Assembly (NCBI RefSeq): GCF_037450285.1
Contig: NZ_JAQISN010000006.1
Span: forward strand, 73,421-137,420
Direction: 5' to 3'
Length of the DNA stretch: 64,000 nt
Source: Erwinia sp. SLM-02
Lineage (GTDB): Bacteria > Pseudomonadota > Gammaproteobacteria > Enterobacterales > Enterobacteriaceae
Part shown: in pieces, positions 50,329 through 59,309 of the stretch
How positions within the stretch are numbered: the stretch's first letter is position 1
Layout: the number at the start of each line of letters is the position of its first letter
Notes under the pieces: generated by a model
What the model saw: the letters and a program-made list of their open reading frames with translations, nothing else
Database searches by the model: none
Told to the model about the DNA's origin: nothing
Translations under genes and position numbers: made by a program

Positions 50329-51480
50329 TTAGTGATAGCAAAAATGATGTACGACCTGAGCGATCAATTCACGGGTCGGTTTGATAAACGCCGTATCGAT
50401 ATATTCATCCGGCTGGTGTGCCTGGTTAATCGAACCCGGGCCCAGAACCAGCGTCGGGCAGATTTCCTGGATAAATGGCGCTTCGGTGCAGTAGTTCACC
50501 ACTTCGGTTTCAGTACCGAGCAGTTTTTCCACCACCTGCACCAGCTGATGTTCACGCGGGCACTCGTAGCCCGGGATCGGCGGATGCAGTTCCCCCACCG
50601 TCAGGCGGCCCGGCCAGCGCGCGCTCACCGGCGCAAGGGCTTCATTCAGCAGGCCGTCGAGCTCGCTCAGCGTCAGCCCCGGCAGCGGGCGAATATCCAT
50701 ATGCAGCTCACAGCAGGCGCAAATGCGGTTAGCCGCGTCGCCGCCGTTGATGTGGCCGAGGTTCATCGTCGGGTAAGGAATGGCGAAGCCGCTGTGGTTG
50801 TAGCGCGTTTTCAGCGTGTTACGCAGCTCCAACAGCTGCGTGATGGATTCGTGCATCAGCTCAATGGCGTTAACGCCGCGTGCGGGATCGCTGGAGTGGC
50901 CGGACTGGCCCTGAATGCGAATCACGTTTGAGATGTGGCCTTTGTGAGCGCGCACCGGCTTCAGCGACGTTGGCTCACCGATAATCGCGCAGTCAGGGCG
51001 CAGGCTGGTGGTTTCAGAGAAGAACTTGGCACCGGCCATGGTGGTTTCTTCATCCGCCGTGGCCAGAATATACAGCGGTTTTTTCAGCGCGGACACATCA
51101 ACTTCACGCAGCGTATCTAAGATGAAGGCAAAGAAGCCTTTCATGTCGGCGGTGCCCAGCCCGTACAGTTTGTTGTCGTGTTCGGTCAGGGTAAACGGGT
51201 CGCGCGTCCAGCGGCCATCGTCGAACGGGACGGTGTCCGTATGGCCGGCCAGCAGCAGTCCGCCTGCACCGAGGCCACTTTTGGCTAACATATTGAATTT
51301 ATTACGCGTGCCGGGAACGGGCTGAACTTCTACAGTGAAGCCAAGATCGCGGAACCAGCCCGCAAGTAAATTGATTAAAGTTTCATTACTCTGATCGAGC
51401 GCGCTGTCGGTGGCGCTGATTGATGGCGTAGCAATCAGCTGGCGGTATATCTCAATAAAAGGTGGTAATTTTGTCTTCAC
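50329..51480 (-). CDS. argE: Acetylornithine deacetylase
   Basis: ArgE removes the acetyl group from N-acetylornithine to give ornithine. The 383-residue M20 metallopeptidase-family protein has the zinc motif LLAGHTDTVPFD, the GLGTADMKGFFAF segment, and ATADEETTMAGA with the catalytic Glu. I chose the GTG at 51480 (VKTKLPPFIEIYR): AGGA lies 9 bp upstream and it gives exactly the E. coli length. The longer ATG start at 51519 would fall in the ARG operator and lacks a ribosome site. Divergent from argB. Confidence 0.95.
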   Translation of the reverse strand: MKTKLPPFIEIYRQLIATPSISATDSALDQSNETLINLLAGWFRDLGFTVEVQPVPGTRNKFNMLAKSGLGAGGLLLAGHTDTVPFDDGRWTRDPFTLTEHDNKLYGLGTADMKGFFAFILDTLREVDVSALKKPLYILATADEETTMAGAKFFSETTSLRPDCAIIGEPTSLKPVRAHKGHISNVIRIQGQSGHSSDPARGVNAIELMHESITQLLELRNTLKTRYNHSGFAIPYPTMNLGHINGGDAANRICACCELHMDIRPLPGLTLSELDGLLNEALAPVSARWPGRLTVGELHPPIPGYECPREHQLVQVVEKLLGTETEVVNYCTEAPFIQEICPTLVLGPGSINQAHQPDEYIDTAFIKPTRELIAQVVHHFCYH

Positions 51481-51506
51481 TGTTGACAGTCCTTGAGTTA
51501 GGATAG

Positions 51507-51544
51507 TATCAATATTCATGCAGTAATAGTGAATAAAAATACAT
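51507..51544. promoter_or_regulatory. ArgR operator (two ARG boxes) between argE and argB
   Basis: TATCAATATTCATGCA (51507-51522) and GTGAATAAAAATACAT (51529-51544) resemble the TGAATNNNNATTCA consensus. They are nearly identical to the E. coli argE-argC operator as I recall it. ArgR with arginine should repress both directions. The rightward promoter now reads into argB rather than argC. Confidence 0.82.
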
Positions 51545-51657
51545 TATCGACGTGCGGATGGAAACCGATAATTTTTCCACCATTTGGCTTGGACAGCCAA
51601 AGTGAACATAACCGCATTCTGCAACGTAGTCACATATTTAAAGCGAGTTACTCTCTG

Positions 51658-52434
51658 ATGACCAATCCGTTAATTATCAAACTGGGTGGTGTGCTGCTGG
51701 ATAGTGAAGAGGCGCTGGAGCGTCTGTTCGATGCGCTGGTGAGCTATCGCGCTGCCCATTCGCGTCAGTTGCTGATTGTGCACGGCGGCGGCTGCCTGGT
51801 GGATGAATTGATGAGCAAGCTGTCCCTGCCGGTGAAAAAGAAAAATGGCCTGCGCGTGACCCCTGCCGATCAGATCGACATCATCACCGGTGCGCTGGCC
51901 GGTACCGCCAATAAAACTTTGCTGGCCTGGTCGAAAAAACACGGTATTGATGCCGTTGGCCTGTGTCTGGGCGACGGCGGAAGTGTTAATGTTGCTCAGT
52001 TTGATGAAGAACTTGGTCATGTGGGACAGGCTACCCCGGGTTCACCGGTGCTGATTACTACGCTGCTGGGCGCAGGTTTCCTGCCGGTTGTCAGCTCAAT
52101 CGGCATCACCCAGGATGGCCTGCTGATGAACGTCAATGCCGACCAGGCAGCGACGGCGCTGGCCGCGACGCTGGGTGCCGATCTGATTCTGCTCTCCGAC
52201 GTGAGCGGGATCCTCGATGCCAATAAGCAGCGAATTGAAGAGATGACGGCTGAAAAAGCCGAGCAGCTGATCGCCGACGGGGTGATTACCGATGGAATGA
52301 TCGTCAAGGTGAATGCCGCGCTGGATGCCGCCCGTACCCTGGGCCGCCCGGTGGACATCGCCAGCTGGCGTCATGCTGAACAGCTGCCAACCTTATTTAA
52401 CGGCGTGTCCATTGGCACCCGTATCCTCGCTTAA
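51658..52434 (+). CDS. argB: Acetylglutamate kinase
   Basis: ArgB phosphorylates N-acetylglutamate, the second step of arginine synthesis. The 258-residue protein has IIKLGGVLLD, the HGGGCLVDELM glycine loop, LPVKKKNGLRVTPADQIDII, and NVNADQAATALAATLGADLILLSDVSGIL. The ATG at 51658 matches E. coli (M-NPLIIKLGG); a frame open to 51529 upstream is leader. The ribosome site is weak (GCGAG, 14 bp upstream). argC, which normally precedes it, is absent: only 113 bp of non-homologous leader separates it from the ARG operator. Confidence 0.96.
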   Translation: MTNPLIIKLGGVLLDSEEALERLFDALVSYRAAHSRQLLIVHGGGCLVDELMSKLSLPVKKKNGLRVTPADQIDIITGALAGTANKTLLAWSKKHGIDAVGLCLGDGGSVNVAQFDEELGHVGQATPGSPVLITTLLGAGFLPVVSSIGITQDGLLMNVNADQAATALAATLGADLILLSDVSGILDANKQRIEEMTAEKAEQLIADGVITDGMIVKVNAALDAARTLGRPVDIASWRHAEQLPTLFNGVSIGTRILA

Positions 52435-52459
52435 TTAGAAACGTTTTCAAGGAATCATC

Positions 52460-53674
52460 ATGCAAGACAAAAGCATCAAAAAAATCGTACTGGCTTACTC
52501 CGGCGGTCTGGATACTTCGGCGATCATTCCATGGCTGAAAGAGAACTACGGCGGCTGTGAAGTGGTGGCTTTCGTGGCGGATATCGGCCAGGAGCGTAAA
52601 GATCTGGAAGGCGTTGAGCAGAAAGCGCTGCAGTCCGGTGCGTCTGAGTGCCACGTGGTTGACCTGCGTGAAGAGTTCATCAGCGAATACGTTTACCCGG
52701 TACTGCAGACCGGTGCTCTGTACGAAGGCACCTACCTGCTGGGTACCTCTATGGCGCGTCCAATCATTGCTAAAGCGCAGGTTGAGCTGGCGCTGAAAGT
52801 GGGCGCAGACGCGCTGTGCCACGGTGCGACCGGTAAAGGTAACGACCAGGTCCGTTTCGAAACCACCTACACCGCGCTGGCTCCACAGCTGAAAGTGGTT
52901 GCGCCATGGCGTGAGTGGAACCTGCGTTCCCGTGAAGCGCTGCTGGACTACCTGAAAGAGCGCAATATCCCGACCACCGCGTCGCTGGAAAAAATCTACA
53001 GTCGTGATGAAAACGCATGGCACATCTCTACCGAAGGCGGCGTGCTGGAAAGCCCGTGGAACGCACCGAACAAAGATTGCTGGGTGTGGACCGTCGATCC
53101 GCTGGAAGCGCCGGACCAGCCTGAGCAGGTCACGATTGTTGTTGAGAAAGGTCGCGTGGTGGCGGTTAACGGTGAAGCGTTAACGCCGTTCGGCTGCCTG
53201 GACAAACTGAATGCGATCGGTGCTCGTCACGGCGTAGGCCGTATCGATATCGTTGAAAACCGTCTGGTCGGTATTAAGTCTCGCGGCTGCTACGAAACCC
53301 CAGGCGGAACCATCATGGTTAACGCGCTGCGTGCCGTTGAGCAGCTGGTTCTGGACCGCGACAGCTTCAAGTGGCGTGAGCAGCTGGGCCTGGAAATGTC
53401 CTACGTTGTTTACGATGGTCGCTGGTTCGCACCGCTGCGTAAATCTCTGCAGGCATCCGCAGAAGCGCTGGCGGAAGAAGTGAACGGCGAAGTGGTGCTG
53501 CAGCTGTACAAAGGCCAGGTGACCGCGATTCAGAAGAAATCGGCCAACAGCCTGTACTCTGAAGAGTTCGCCACCTTCGGCGAAGACGAAGTGTACGATC
53601 ACCGTCACGCGGGCGGCTTTATCCGTCTGTTCTCCCTCTCTTCACGCATCCGCGCGCTGAACGAGAAAAAGTAA
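52460..53674 (+). CDS. argG: Argininosuccinate synthase (short, type I form)
   Basis: ArgG joins citrulline and aspartate with ATP to give argininosuccinate. The 404-residue protein has the N-type ATP pyrophosphatase P-loop VLAYSGGLDTSAII, the CHGATGKGNDQVRFE segment and the citrulline/aspartate-site KSRGCYETPGG. At about 400 residues it is the common bacterial short type, unlike the longer E. coli ArgG. AAGGAA precedes the ATG. It lies 25 bp after argB, within the arg operon. Confidence 0.97.
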   Translation: MQDKSIKKIVLAYSGGLDTSAIIPWLKENYGGCEVVAFVADIGQERKDLEGVEQKALQSGASECHVVDLREEFISEYVYPVLQTGALYEGTYLLGTSMARPIIAKAQVELALKVGADALCHGATGKGNDQVRFETTYTALAPQLKVVAPWREWNLRSREALLDYLKERNIPTTASLEKIYSRDENAWHISTEGGVLESPWNAPNKDCWVWTVDPLEAPDQPEQVTIVVEKGRVVAVNGEALTPFGCLDKLNAIGARHGVGRIDIVENRLVGIKSRGCYETPGGTIMVNALRAVEQLVLDRDSFKWREQLGLEMSYVVYDGRWFAPLRKSLQASAEALAEEVNGEVVLQLYKGQVTAIQKKSANSLYSEEFATFGEDEVYDHRHAGGFIRLFSLSSRIRALNEKK

Positions 53675-53688
53675 TCTGTTGCGGTGGG

Positions 53689-53741
53689 CGAGGCGTGCCT
53701 CGTCCCCTGCAAGATTTCCCAGGGGCGGCACCCGTGCCGCC
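53689..53741 (+). repeat. Three consecutive hairpins in the argG-argH spacer
   Basis: CGAGGC/GCCTCG (53689-53694 with 53697-53702), CCCCTG/CAGGGG (53704-53709 with 53720-53725) and GGCGGCAC/GTGCCGCC (53724-53731 with 53734-53741) follow each other within 53 bp. No U-run ends them. The cluster looks like an enterobacterial palindromic intergenic unit or an RNA-processing structure. Confidence 0.6.
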
Positions 53742-53772
53742 TCTTGCATAATTTCTGAATGGAGTACTGAGC

Positions 53773-55146
53773 ATGGCACTTTGGGGTGGACGGTTTACGC
53801 AGGCAGCAGATCAACGTTTCAAACTGTTTAATGACTCACTGCGCTTCGACTATCGTCTGGCAGAACAGGACATTACCGGTTCCGTTGCCTGGTCCAAAGC
53901 GCTGGTGACGGTCAATGTATTAACCGCAGAAGAGCAGCAGCAGCTGGAAAGCGCGCTGAATGTTCTGCTGGAAGAAGTGCGCGCGAATCCGCAGCAGATT
54001 GTGGAAAGCGACGCCGAAGATATTCACAGCTGGGTGGAAGGCAAACTGATCGATAAGGTCGGCGCGCTGGGTAAAAAACTCCACACCGGCCGTAGCCGTA
54101 ACGATCAGGTCGCAACCGACCTGAAGCTGTGGTGCAAACTACAGGTCAGTGAACTGCTGGCCGCGACTCGCCAGTTCCAGCAGGCGCTGGTGGCCACCGC
54201 CGAAGCGAATCAGGACGCGGTGATGCCGGGTTATACCCACCTGCAGCGTGCGCAGCCGGTGACCTTTGCGCACTGGTGCCTGGCCTACGTTGAGATGCTG
54301 GCCCGCGACGAAAGCCGTCTGCAGGATACGCTGAAGCGTCTGGACGTCAGCCCGCTGGGCTGTGGTGCGCTTGCGGGGACCGCCTATGAGATCGACCGCG
54401 AGCAGCTGGCGGGCTGGTTAGGCTTTGCCTCCGCCACCCGTAACAGCCTGGACACCGTATCCGATCGCGACCACGTGCTGGAACTGATGTCCGATGCGTC
54501 GATCGGTATGATCCATCTGTCGCGCTTTGCTGAAGATCTGATCTTCTTCAATACCGGCGAAGCGGGCTTCGTTGAGCTGTCCGACCGCGTGACGTCCGGC
54601 TCTTCGCTGATGCCGCAGAAGAAAAACCCGGATGCGCTGGAGCTGATCCGTGGCAAAGTGGGCCGCGTACAGGGCGCACTGACCGCCATGAGCATGACGC
54701 TGAAAGGCCTGCCGCTGGCGTACAACAAAGACATGCAGGAAGATAAAGAAGGTCTGTTTGACGCGCTGGATACCTGGTACGACTGCCTGCACATGGCGAC
54801 GCTGGTGCTGGATGGCATCCAGGTAAAACGTCCGCGTTGCCAGGAGGCAGCAGAGCAGGGCTATGCGAACTCAACCGAGCTGGCGGATTATCTGGTCGCG
54901 AAAGGCGTACCGTTCCGCGAAGCGCACCATATCGTTGGTGAAGCGGTAGTGGAAGCCATCAATCAGGGCGTGGCGCTGGAAGCGCTGGCGCTTGCCGACC
55001 TGCAGAAGTTCAGCAGCGTGATTGGCGATGACGTTTATCCGGTGCTGTCGCTGCAGTCCTGCCTGGATAAGCGTAATGCGAAAGGTGGCGTGTCCCCGCA
55101 TCAGGTTTCGCTGGCAATTACCGAAGCGAAACAGCGTCTGGGCTGA
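53773..55146 (+). CDS. argH: Argininosuccinate lyase
   Basis: ArgH cleaves argininosuccinate to arginine and fumarate. The 457-residue fumarase/aspartase-superfamily protein has LHTGRSRNDQVATDLKLW, the catalytic-His region PGYTHLQRAQPVTFAHW, and the signature loop SGSSLMPQKKNPDALEL. Start ALWGGRF with GGAG 9 bp upstream matches the family. It follows argG after 98 bp containing three hairpins and ends the operon at a strong terminator. Confidence 0.97.
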   Translation: MALWGGRFTQAADQRFKLFNDSLRFDYRLAEQDITGSVAWSKALVTVNVLTAEEQQQLESALNVLLEEVRANPQQIVESDAEDIHSWVEGKLIDKVGALGKKLHTGRSRNDQVATDLKLWCKLQVSELLAATRQFQQALVATAEANQDAVMPGYTHLQRAQPVTFAHWCLAYVEMLARDESRLQDTLKRLDVSPLGCGALAGTAYEIDREQLAGWLGFASATRNSLDTVSDRDHVLELMSDASIGMIHLSRFAEDLIFFNTGEAGFVELSDRVTSGSSLMPQKKNPDALELIRGKVGRVQGALTAMSMTLKGLPLAYNKDMQEDKEGLFDALDTWYDCLHMATLVLDGIQVKRPRCQEAAEQGYANSTELADYLVAKGVPFREAHHIVGEAVVEAINQGVALEALALADLQKFSSVIGDDVYPVLSLQSCLDKRNAKGGVSPHQVSLAITEAKQRLG

Positions 55147-55191
55147 TAATAATCGGCGCTTAACCGCTGCTTTATCACGTCAACGGATGAG

Positions 55192-55228
55192 AAAGCCGCT
55201 GCCCTGTAGGGTAGCGGCTTTTTTTTGC
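55192..55228 (+). terminator. Terminator of the argBGH operon
   Basis: AAAGCCGCT...AGCGGCTTT with an inner CCCT/AGGG pairing (one G-T wobble) makes a long stem at 55192-55220. A run of eight T follows. Confidence 0.9.
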
Positions 55229-55296
55229 TGGCTCGCTGGGTGTTGAAAGAAGGCGCCTGTAATGAAAGGCGTTTTCAGACGGCTTCACCCGGACAC

Positions 55297-56028
55297 TCAG
55301 GCGGCAAAAAACTTCTCTAAGTCATCGCTGCCGCCGATATGACGGCCGCCAATAAAGACCTGCGGTACGGTGGCACGGCCGGTCATGGCGCGCAGGCTGA
55401 CGGTGGTCGCATCCTGCCCCAGCACGATTTCTTCATACTGGATACCGCGATCCAGCAGCATCTGCTTGGCTTTGGTGCAGAACGGGCAGCCTGGCTTGGT
55501 GAACAGCGATACGGACTCCTGGATTTTGAATTCCGGTGCCACATAGCGCAGCATGGTATCGGCATCAGACACTTCAAACGGGTCGCCCGGCTTGTTTGGC
55601 TCAACGAACATTTTGACCACCACGCCGTTGCGTACCAGCATGGAGTAACGCCATGAGCGCGGACCGAAGCCAAGGTCGGCTTTCTCTACCAGCATTTCCA
55701 TTCCGCGGGTGAAATCACCGTTGCCGTCAGGAATAAACTGGATGTGATCGGCATGCTGATCGGCTTTCCACGCGTTCATCACGAAGGTGTCGTTAACGGA
55801 CACGCAGAGAATGCTGTCCACGCCGTGGCTTTTGAAGACGCCGGCCAGTTCGTTATAGCGTGGCAGGTGACTGGACGAACAGGTTGGGGTAAATGCACCG
55901 GGCAGGGAGAAGACGATCACCGTTTTGTCTTTGAACAGCTCATCAGTCGTGACATCAACCCAGCTGTCGCCCTGACGCGTGTGAAAAGTGACCTGCGGGA
56001 TGGATTTACCTTCCTGACTTGCAAACAT
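55297..56028 (-). CDS. Peroxiredoxin-glutaredoxin fusion (hybrid Prx5/Grx)
   Basis: The 243-residue protein joins an N-terminal Prx5-type peroxiredoxin (residues 1-165; peroxidatic C50 in PGAFTPTCSSSHLP) to a C-terminal glutaredoxin (residues 170-243; C181-PFC184 in TKPGCPFCTKA, and TVPQVFIGGRHIGG). Such fusions reduce hydroperoxides with glutathione without a separate reductant protein. It is divergent from oxyR with 134 bp between, so OxyR very likely activates it. In E. coli this position is occupied by the small RNA gene oxyS. Alternative names: PGdx, peroxiredoxin family protein. Confidence 0.95.
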   Translation of the reverse strand: MFASQEGKSIPQVTFHTRQGDSWVDVTTDELFKDKTVIVFSLPGAFTPTCSSSHLPRYNELAGVFKSHGVDSILCVSVNDTFVMNAWKADQHADHIQFIPDGNGDFTRGMEMLVEKADLGFGPRSWRYSMLVRNGVVVKMFVEPNKPGDPFEVSDADTMLRYVAPEFKIQESVSLFTKPGCPFCTKAKQMLLDRGIQYEEIVLGQDATTVSLRAMTGRATVPQVFIGGRHIGGSDDLEKFFAA

Positions 56029-56162
56029 AAAAAGACCTCACGAGTAGATTATTAGTTGTGCTGTTGGTGCACGGACACATTATTGTGATCCAGGGTTGAT
56101 AGGGCTAATCGTTGATTGCTATCCTATCTATCGCCACGGGCTATCGTGGTCAGGAGGATAAG
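56029..56162. promoter_or_regulatory. Divergent control region prx-grx / oxyR
   Basis: Several ATAG/CTAT elements lie at 56099-56144, resembling parts of the ATAG-N7-CTAT OxyR motif, but their spacing is not the canonical four-box array. OxyR binding here is likely from context; the exact site is uncertain. I see no OxyS-like RNA gene. Confidence 0.45.
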
Positions 56163-57080
56163 ATGAATATTCGTGATCTTGAGTATCTGGTTTCACTGGC
56201 GGAACACCGTCATTTTCGTCGGGCAGCGGATGCCTGCCATGTAAGCCAGCCGACCCTTAGCGGGCAGATACGCAAGCTGGAAGATGAGCTGGGCGTCATG
56301 CTGCTCGAGCGTACCAGCCGTAAGGTGCTGTTCACTCAGGCCGGTCTTTTACTGGTGGATCAGGCACGTACCGTACTTCGTGAAGTGAAGGTACTGAAAG
56401 AGATGGCCAGTCAGCAGGGTGAGGCGATGTCCGGCCCGCTGCATATCGGGCTGATTCCGACCGTTGGCCCCTACTTGCTGCCGCAGATTATTCCGTCACT
56501 GCACAAAACGTTCCCCAAGCTGGAGATGTATCTGCACGAGGCGCAAACGCAGCAGCTGCTGGCGCAGCTTGATAGCGGTAAGCTGGATTGTGCCATCCTC
56601 GCGCTGGTGAAAGAGTCGGAAGCGTTTATTGAAGTGCCGCTGTTTGATGAACCGATGAAGCTGGCGGTGTATCAGGATCACCCGTGGCACGATCGCGATC
56701 GCGTCCCGATGTCGGATCTGGCTGGCGAAAAGCTACTGATGCTGGAAGATGGCCACTGTCTGCGCGATCAGGCAATGGGATTCTGCTTCCAGGCGGGAGC
56801 GGATGAGGATACGCATTTCCGTGCAACCAGTCTGGAAACGCTGCGTAACATGGTGGCGGCGGGCAGCGGAATTACGCTGTTACCCGCGCTGGCCGTGCCG
56901 AAAGAGCGGGTACGTGATGGCGTATGCTATCTGCCCTGCTACAAGCCCGAACCTCAGCGAACCATCGCACTGGTTTACCGCCCGGGTTCACCCCTGCGCG
57001 GCCGTTATGAACAGCTGGCAGAGGCGATCCGAACGCATATGCAGGGCGTGATGATTGGCGGTTTAAAACAGGCGATTTAA
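56163..57080 (+). CDS. oxyR: Hydrogen-peroxide-sensing regulator OxyR
   Basis: OxyR is a LysR-family activator of the peroxide response, switched on by a disulfide between two cysteines. The 305-residue protein has the winged helix MNIRDLEYLVSLAEHRHFRRAADACHVSQPTLSGQIRKLE, and the sensing cysteines C199 and C208 in GHCLRDQAMGFC, with the same numbering as E. coli. The ATG at 56163 has AGGA upstream; the frame's earlier Met at 56112 is not used. The gene end overlaps the convergent sthA end by 18 bp. Confidence 0.97.
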   Translation: MNIRDLEYLVSLAEHRHFRRAADACHVSQPTLSGQIRKLEDELGVMLLERTSRKVLFTQAGLLLVDQARTVLREVKVLKEMASQQGEAMSGPLHIGLIPTVGPYLLPQIIPSLHKTFPKLEMYLHEAQTQQLLAQLDSGKLDCAILALVKESEAFIEVPLFDEPMKLAVYQDHPWHDRDRVPMSDLAGEKLLMLEDGHCLRDQAMGFCFQAGADEDTHFRATSLETLRNMVAAGSGITLLPALAVPKERVRDGVCYLPCYKPEPQRTIALVYRPGSPLRGRYEQLAEAIRTHMQGVMIGGLKQAI

Positions 57081-58463
57081 GCCGTTCAGCGCCGCTACCC
57101 GATAGGCCTCGGCCATGGTCGGGTAGTTGAAGGTGGTATTCACAAAGTACTCAATTGTGTTGCCACCGTTTTTCTGCTCCATAATGGCCTGACCGATATG
57201 GATAATCTCGGCCGCGCGTTCACCAAAGCAGTGAATGCCGAGGATCTCTTTGGTTTCGCGATGGAACAGGATCTTCAGGCTGCCGACGTTCATCCCGACG
57301 ATCTGCGCGCGTGCCAGATGCTTGAACTGCGCCCGGCCAACTTCATACGGCACTTTCATCGCCGTCAGCTGCTGCTCGGTTTTACCGACGGAGCTGATTT
57401 CCGGGATGGTATAGATACCGGTAGGAATATCTTCAATCAGATGCGCGCTGGCTTCCCCTTTTATCAGAGCCTGCGCGGCGATGCGCCCCTGATCGTAGGC
57501 GGCGGAGGCCAGGCTTGGATAGCCAATCACATCGCCCACGGCGTAAATATGCGGCTGCGCGGTCTGATACATGCTGTTGACCTTCAACAGCCCGCGGCCA
57601 TCGGCCTTCAGCCCGACATTTTCCAGCGACAGCGAGTCGGTGTTCCCGGTGCGCCCGTTAGCATAAAGCAGGCAGTCCGCTTTCAGCTTCTTCCCGGATT
57701 TCAGATGCATGATCACGCCATCCTCAACCCCTTCAATTTTCTCGAACTCTTCGTTGTGGCGGATGACCACGCCGTTGTTCCAGAAGTGATAGGAGAGCGA
57801 GTCCGACATTTCCTGATCGAGGAAAGCCAGCAGGCGGTCGCGGGTGTTAATCAAATCGACCTTGACGTTCAGGCCACGGAAAATTGAGGCGTATTCACAG
57901 CCGATGACCCCGGCGCCGTAGATAATGACATGGCCCGGCTCATGGTGGAGATTGAGGATGGAATCACTGTCATAAACTCGCGGATGGGTAAAGTCGACAT
58001 CCGGCGGATGGTAAGGGCGTGAACCACAGGCAATCACGAATTTTTCAGCGGTCAGGCGCTCGGTGGTGCCGTCAGGGCTTTCGACCTCAATGGTGTTGGC
58101 ATCAATGAAACGCGCATCCCCCTGGAACATCTCACAGTGATTCCGTTCGTAGAATCCCTGACGCATACGCGTTTGCTGACTGATAACGTTCTCGGTGTGG
58201 TTGAGAATGTCGGCAAAGGAAGAGCGAAGGAGTCGTGAGTGGTCGCTATACAGTGGGTTCTGGTTGAACTCGATAATGCGGCTAACGGCATGGCGCAGTG
58301 CTTTTGACGGAATCGTTCCCCAATGTGTACATCCGCCGCCGATATTGTGGTAGCGCTCGATTACTGCAACGCGCGCGCCCTGTTTCACCAGCCCCATCGC
58401 AGCACCTTCACCGCCCGGGCCTGAACCAATAATTATGGCGTCGTAATCATAAGACTGTTGCAT
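57063..58463 (-). CDS. sthA: Soluble pyridine nucleotide transhydrogenase
   Basis: SthA (UdhA) is a soluble FAD enzyme that converts excess NADPH plus NAD+ to NADP+ and NADH. The 466-residue protein has the FAD motif AIIIGSGPGGEGAAMGL, the GGGCTHWGTIPSKALRH segment (one Cys where lipoamide dehydrogenases have a CxxxxC pair), the NAD(P) motif YGAGVIGCEYASIFRG, and the TFNYPTMAEAYRVAALNGLNRLF C-terminus. The ATG at 58463 has AGGA 9 bp upstream. Confidence 0.97.
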   Translation of the reverse strand: MQQSYDYDAIIIGSGPGGEGAAMGLVKQGARVAVIERYHNIGGGCTHWGTIPSKALRHAVSRIIEFNQNPLYSDHSRLLRSSFADILNHTENVISQQTRMRQGFYERNHCEMFQGDARFIDANTIEVESPDGTTERLTAEKFVIACGSRPYHPPDVDFTHPRVYDSDSILNLHHEPGHVIIYGAGVIGCEYASIFRGLNVKVDLINTRDRLLAFLDQEMSDSLSYHFWNNGVVIRHNEEFEKIEGVEDGVIMHLKSGKKLKADCLLYANGRTGNTDSLSLENVGLKADGRGLLKVNSMYQTAQPHIYAVGDVIGYPSLASAAYDQGRIAAQALIKGEASAHLIEDIPTGIYTIPEISSVGKTEQQLTAMKVPYEVGRAQFKHLARAQIVGMNVGSLKILFHRETKEILGIHCFGERAAEIIHIGQAIMEQKNGGNTIEYFVNTTFNYPTMAEAYRVAALNGLNRLF

Positions 58464-58655
58464 ACCAATACGTCCTATTTTATAAAACAATTTTACAACG
58501 ATATTCTAACATCCAGCGGGCAACTTCCCAATTCTTACCGCTTTTTTTGCCACCATTTGCCAAATTTCCAGGTTAACAGGCGGTCACAAAGTTTGACGGA
58601 CTGTACGCTGAAATTTTTGCTATAGTGCCCACTTGCAGGCTAAACAGGCACAAAA

Positions 58656-59297
58656 ATGGGCGTCAGAGCGCAGCAAAAAGAACGTACACGGCGGTCACTT
58701 ATTGAGGCGGCATTCAGCCAGTTAAGTGCCGAGCGTAGCTTTGCCAGCCTGAGTCTGCGCGAGGTGGCCAGAGAGGCGGGAATAGCCCCGACGTCATTTT
58801 ATCGTCACTTTCGTGATGTAGATGAACTGGGATTAACCATGGTAGACGAAAGCGGCTTAATGCTTCGTCAACTGATGCGACAGGCGCGTCAGCGCATTGC
58901 CAAAGGCGGCAGCGTTATTCGCACTTCCGTGTCAACGTTCATGGAATTTATCGGTGATAATCCGAATGCCTTCCGTCTGTTGCTGCGTGAACGTTCGGGG
59001 ACATCAGCAGCCTTCCGTGCAGCCGTAGCGCGGGAAATACAGCATTTTATCGCCGAACTAGCCGATTATCTGGAAGTGGAAAATCGCATGCCGCGCAGCT
59101 TCACGGAGGCGCAGGCGGAAGCGATGGTCATCATTGTATTTAACGCCGGTGCGGAAGCACTGGATATCGATGCGGGACAGCGTCGTCAGCTGGAAGAACG
59201 GCTGGTACTGCAGCTGCGTATGATCTCGAAAGGGGCATATTACTGGTATCGCCGTGAGCAGGAGAGACTGGCTGTGACGCTGGCATCCAACGACTAA
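58656..59297 (+). CDS. fabR: TetR-family fatty-acid biosynthesis repressor FabR
   Basis: FabR represses fabA and fabB to balance saturated and unsaturated fatty acids in the membrane. The 213-residue protein has the TetR helix-turn-helix ERSFASLSLREVAREAGIAPTSFYRHFRDVDELGLTMV and a ligand domain with LRERSGTSAAFRAAVAREI. It is divergent from sthA and followed 12 bp later by yijD, as in E. coli. Confidence 0.96.
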   Translation: MGVRAQQKERTRRSLIEAAFSQLSAERSFASLSLREVAREAGIAPTSFYRHFRDVDELGLTMVDESGLMLRQLMRQARQRIAKGGSVIRTSVSTFMEFIGDNPNAFRLLLRERSGTSAAFRAAVAREIQHFIAELADYLEVENRMPRSFTEAQAEAMVIIVFNAGAEALDIDAGQRRQLEERLVLQLRMISKGAYYWYRREQERLAVTLASND

Positions 59298-59309
59298 AAA
59301 GGGGGAGAC

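Noticed and set aside
51529..51657. In-frame 43-codon extension of argB beginning MNKNTLSTCGW
   Set aside because: It starts inside the ARG box, has no ribosome site and no similarity to ArgB or ArgC; the family start is the ATG at 51658.
57063..57080. 18-bp overlap of oxyR and sthA ends as a possible frameshift
   Set aside because: Both proteins have complete family C-termini, and the same overlap is known in E. coli.
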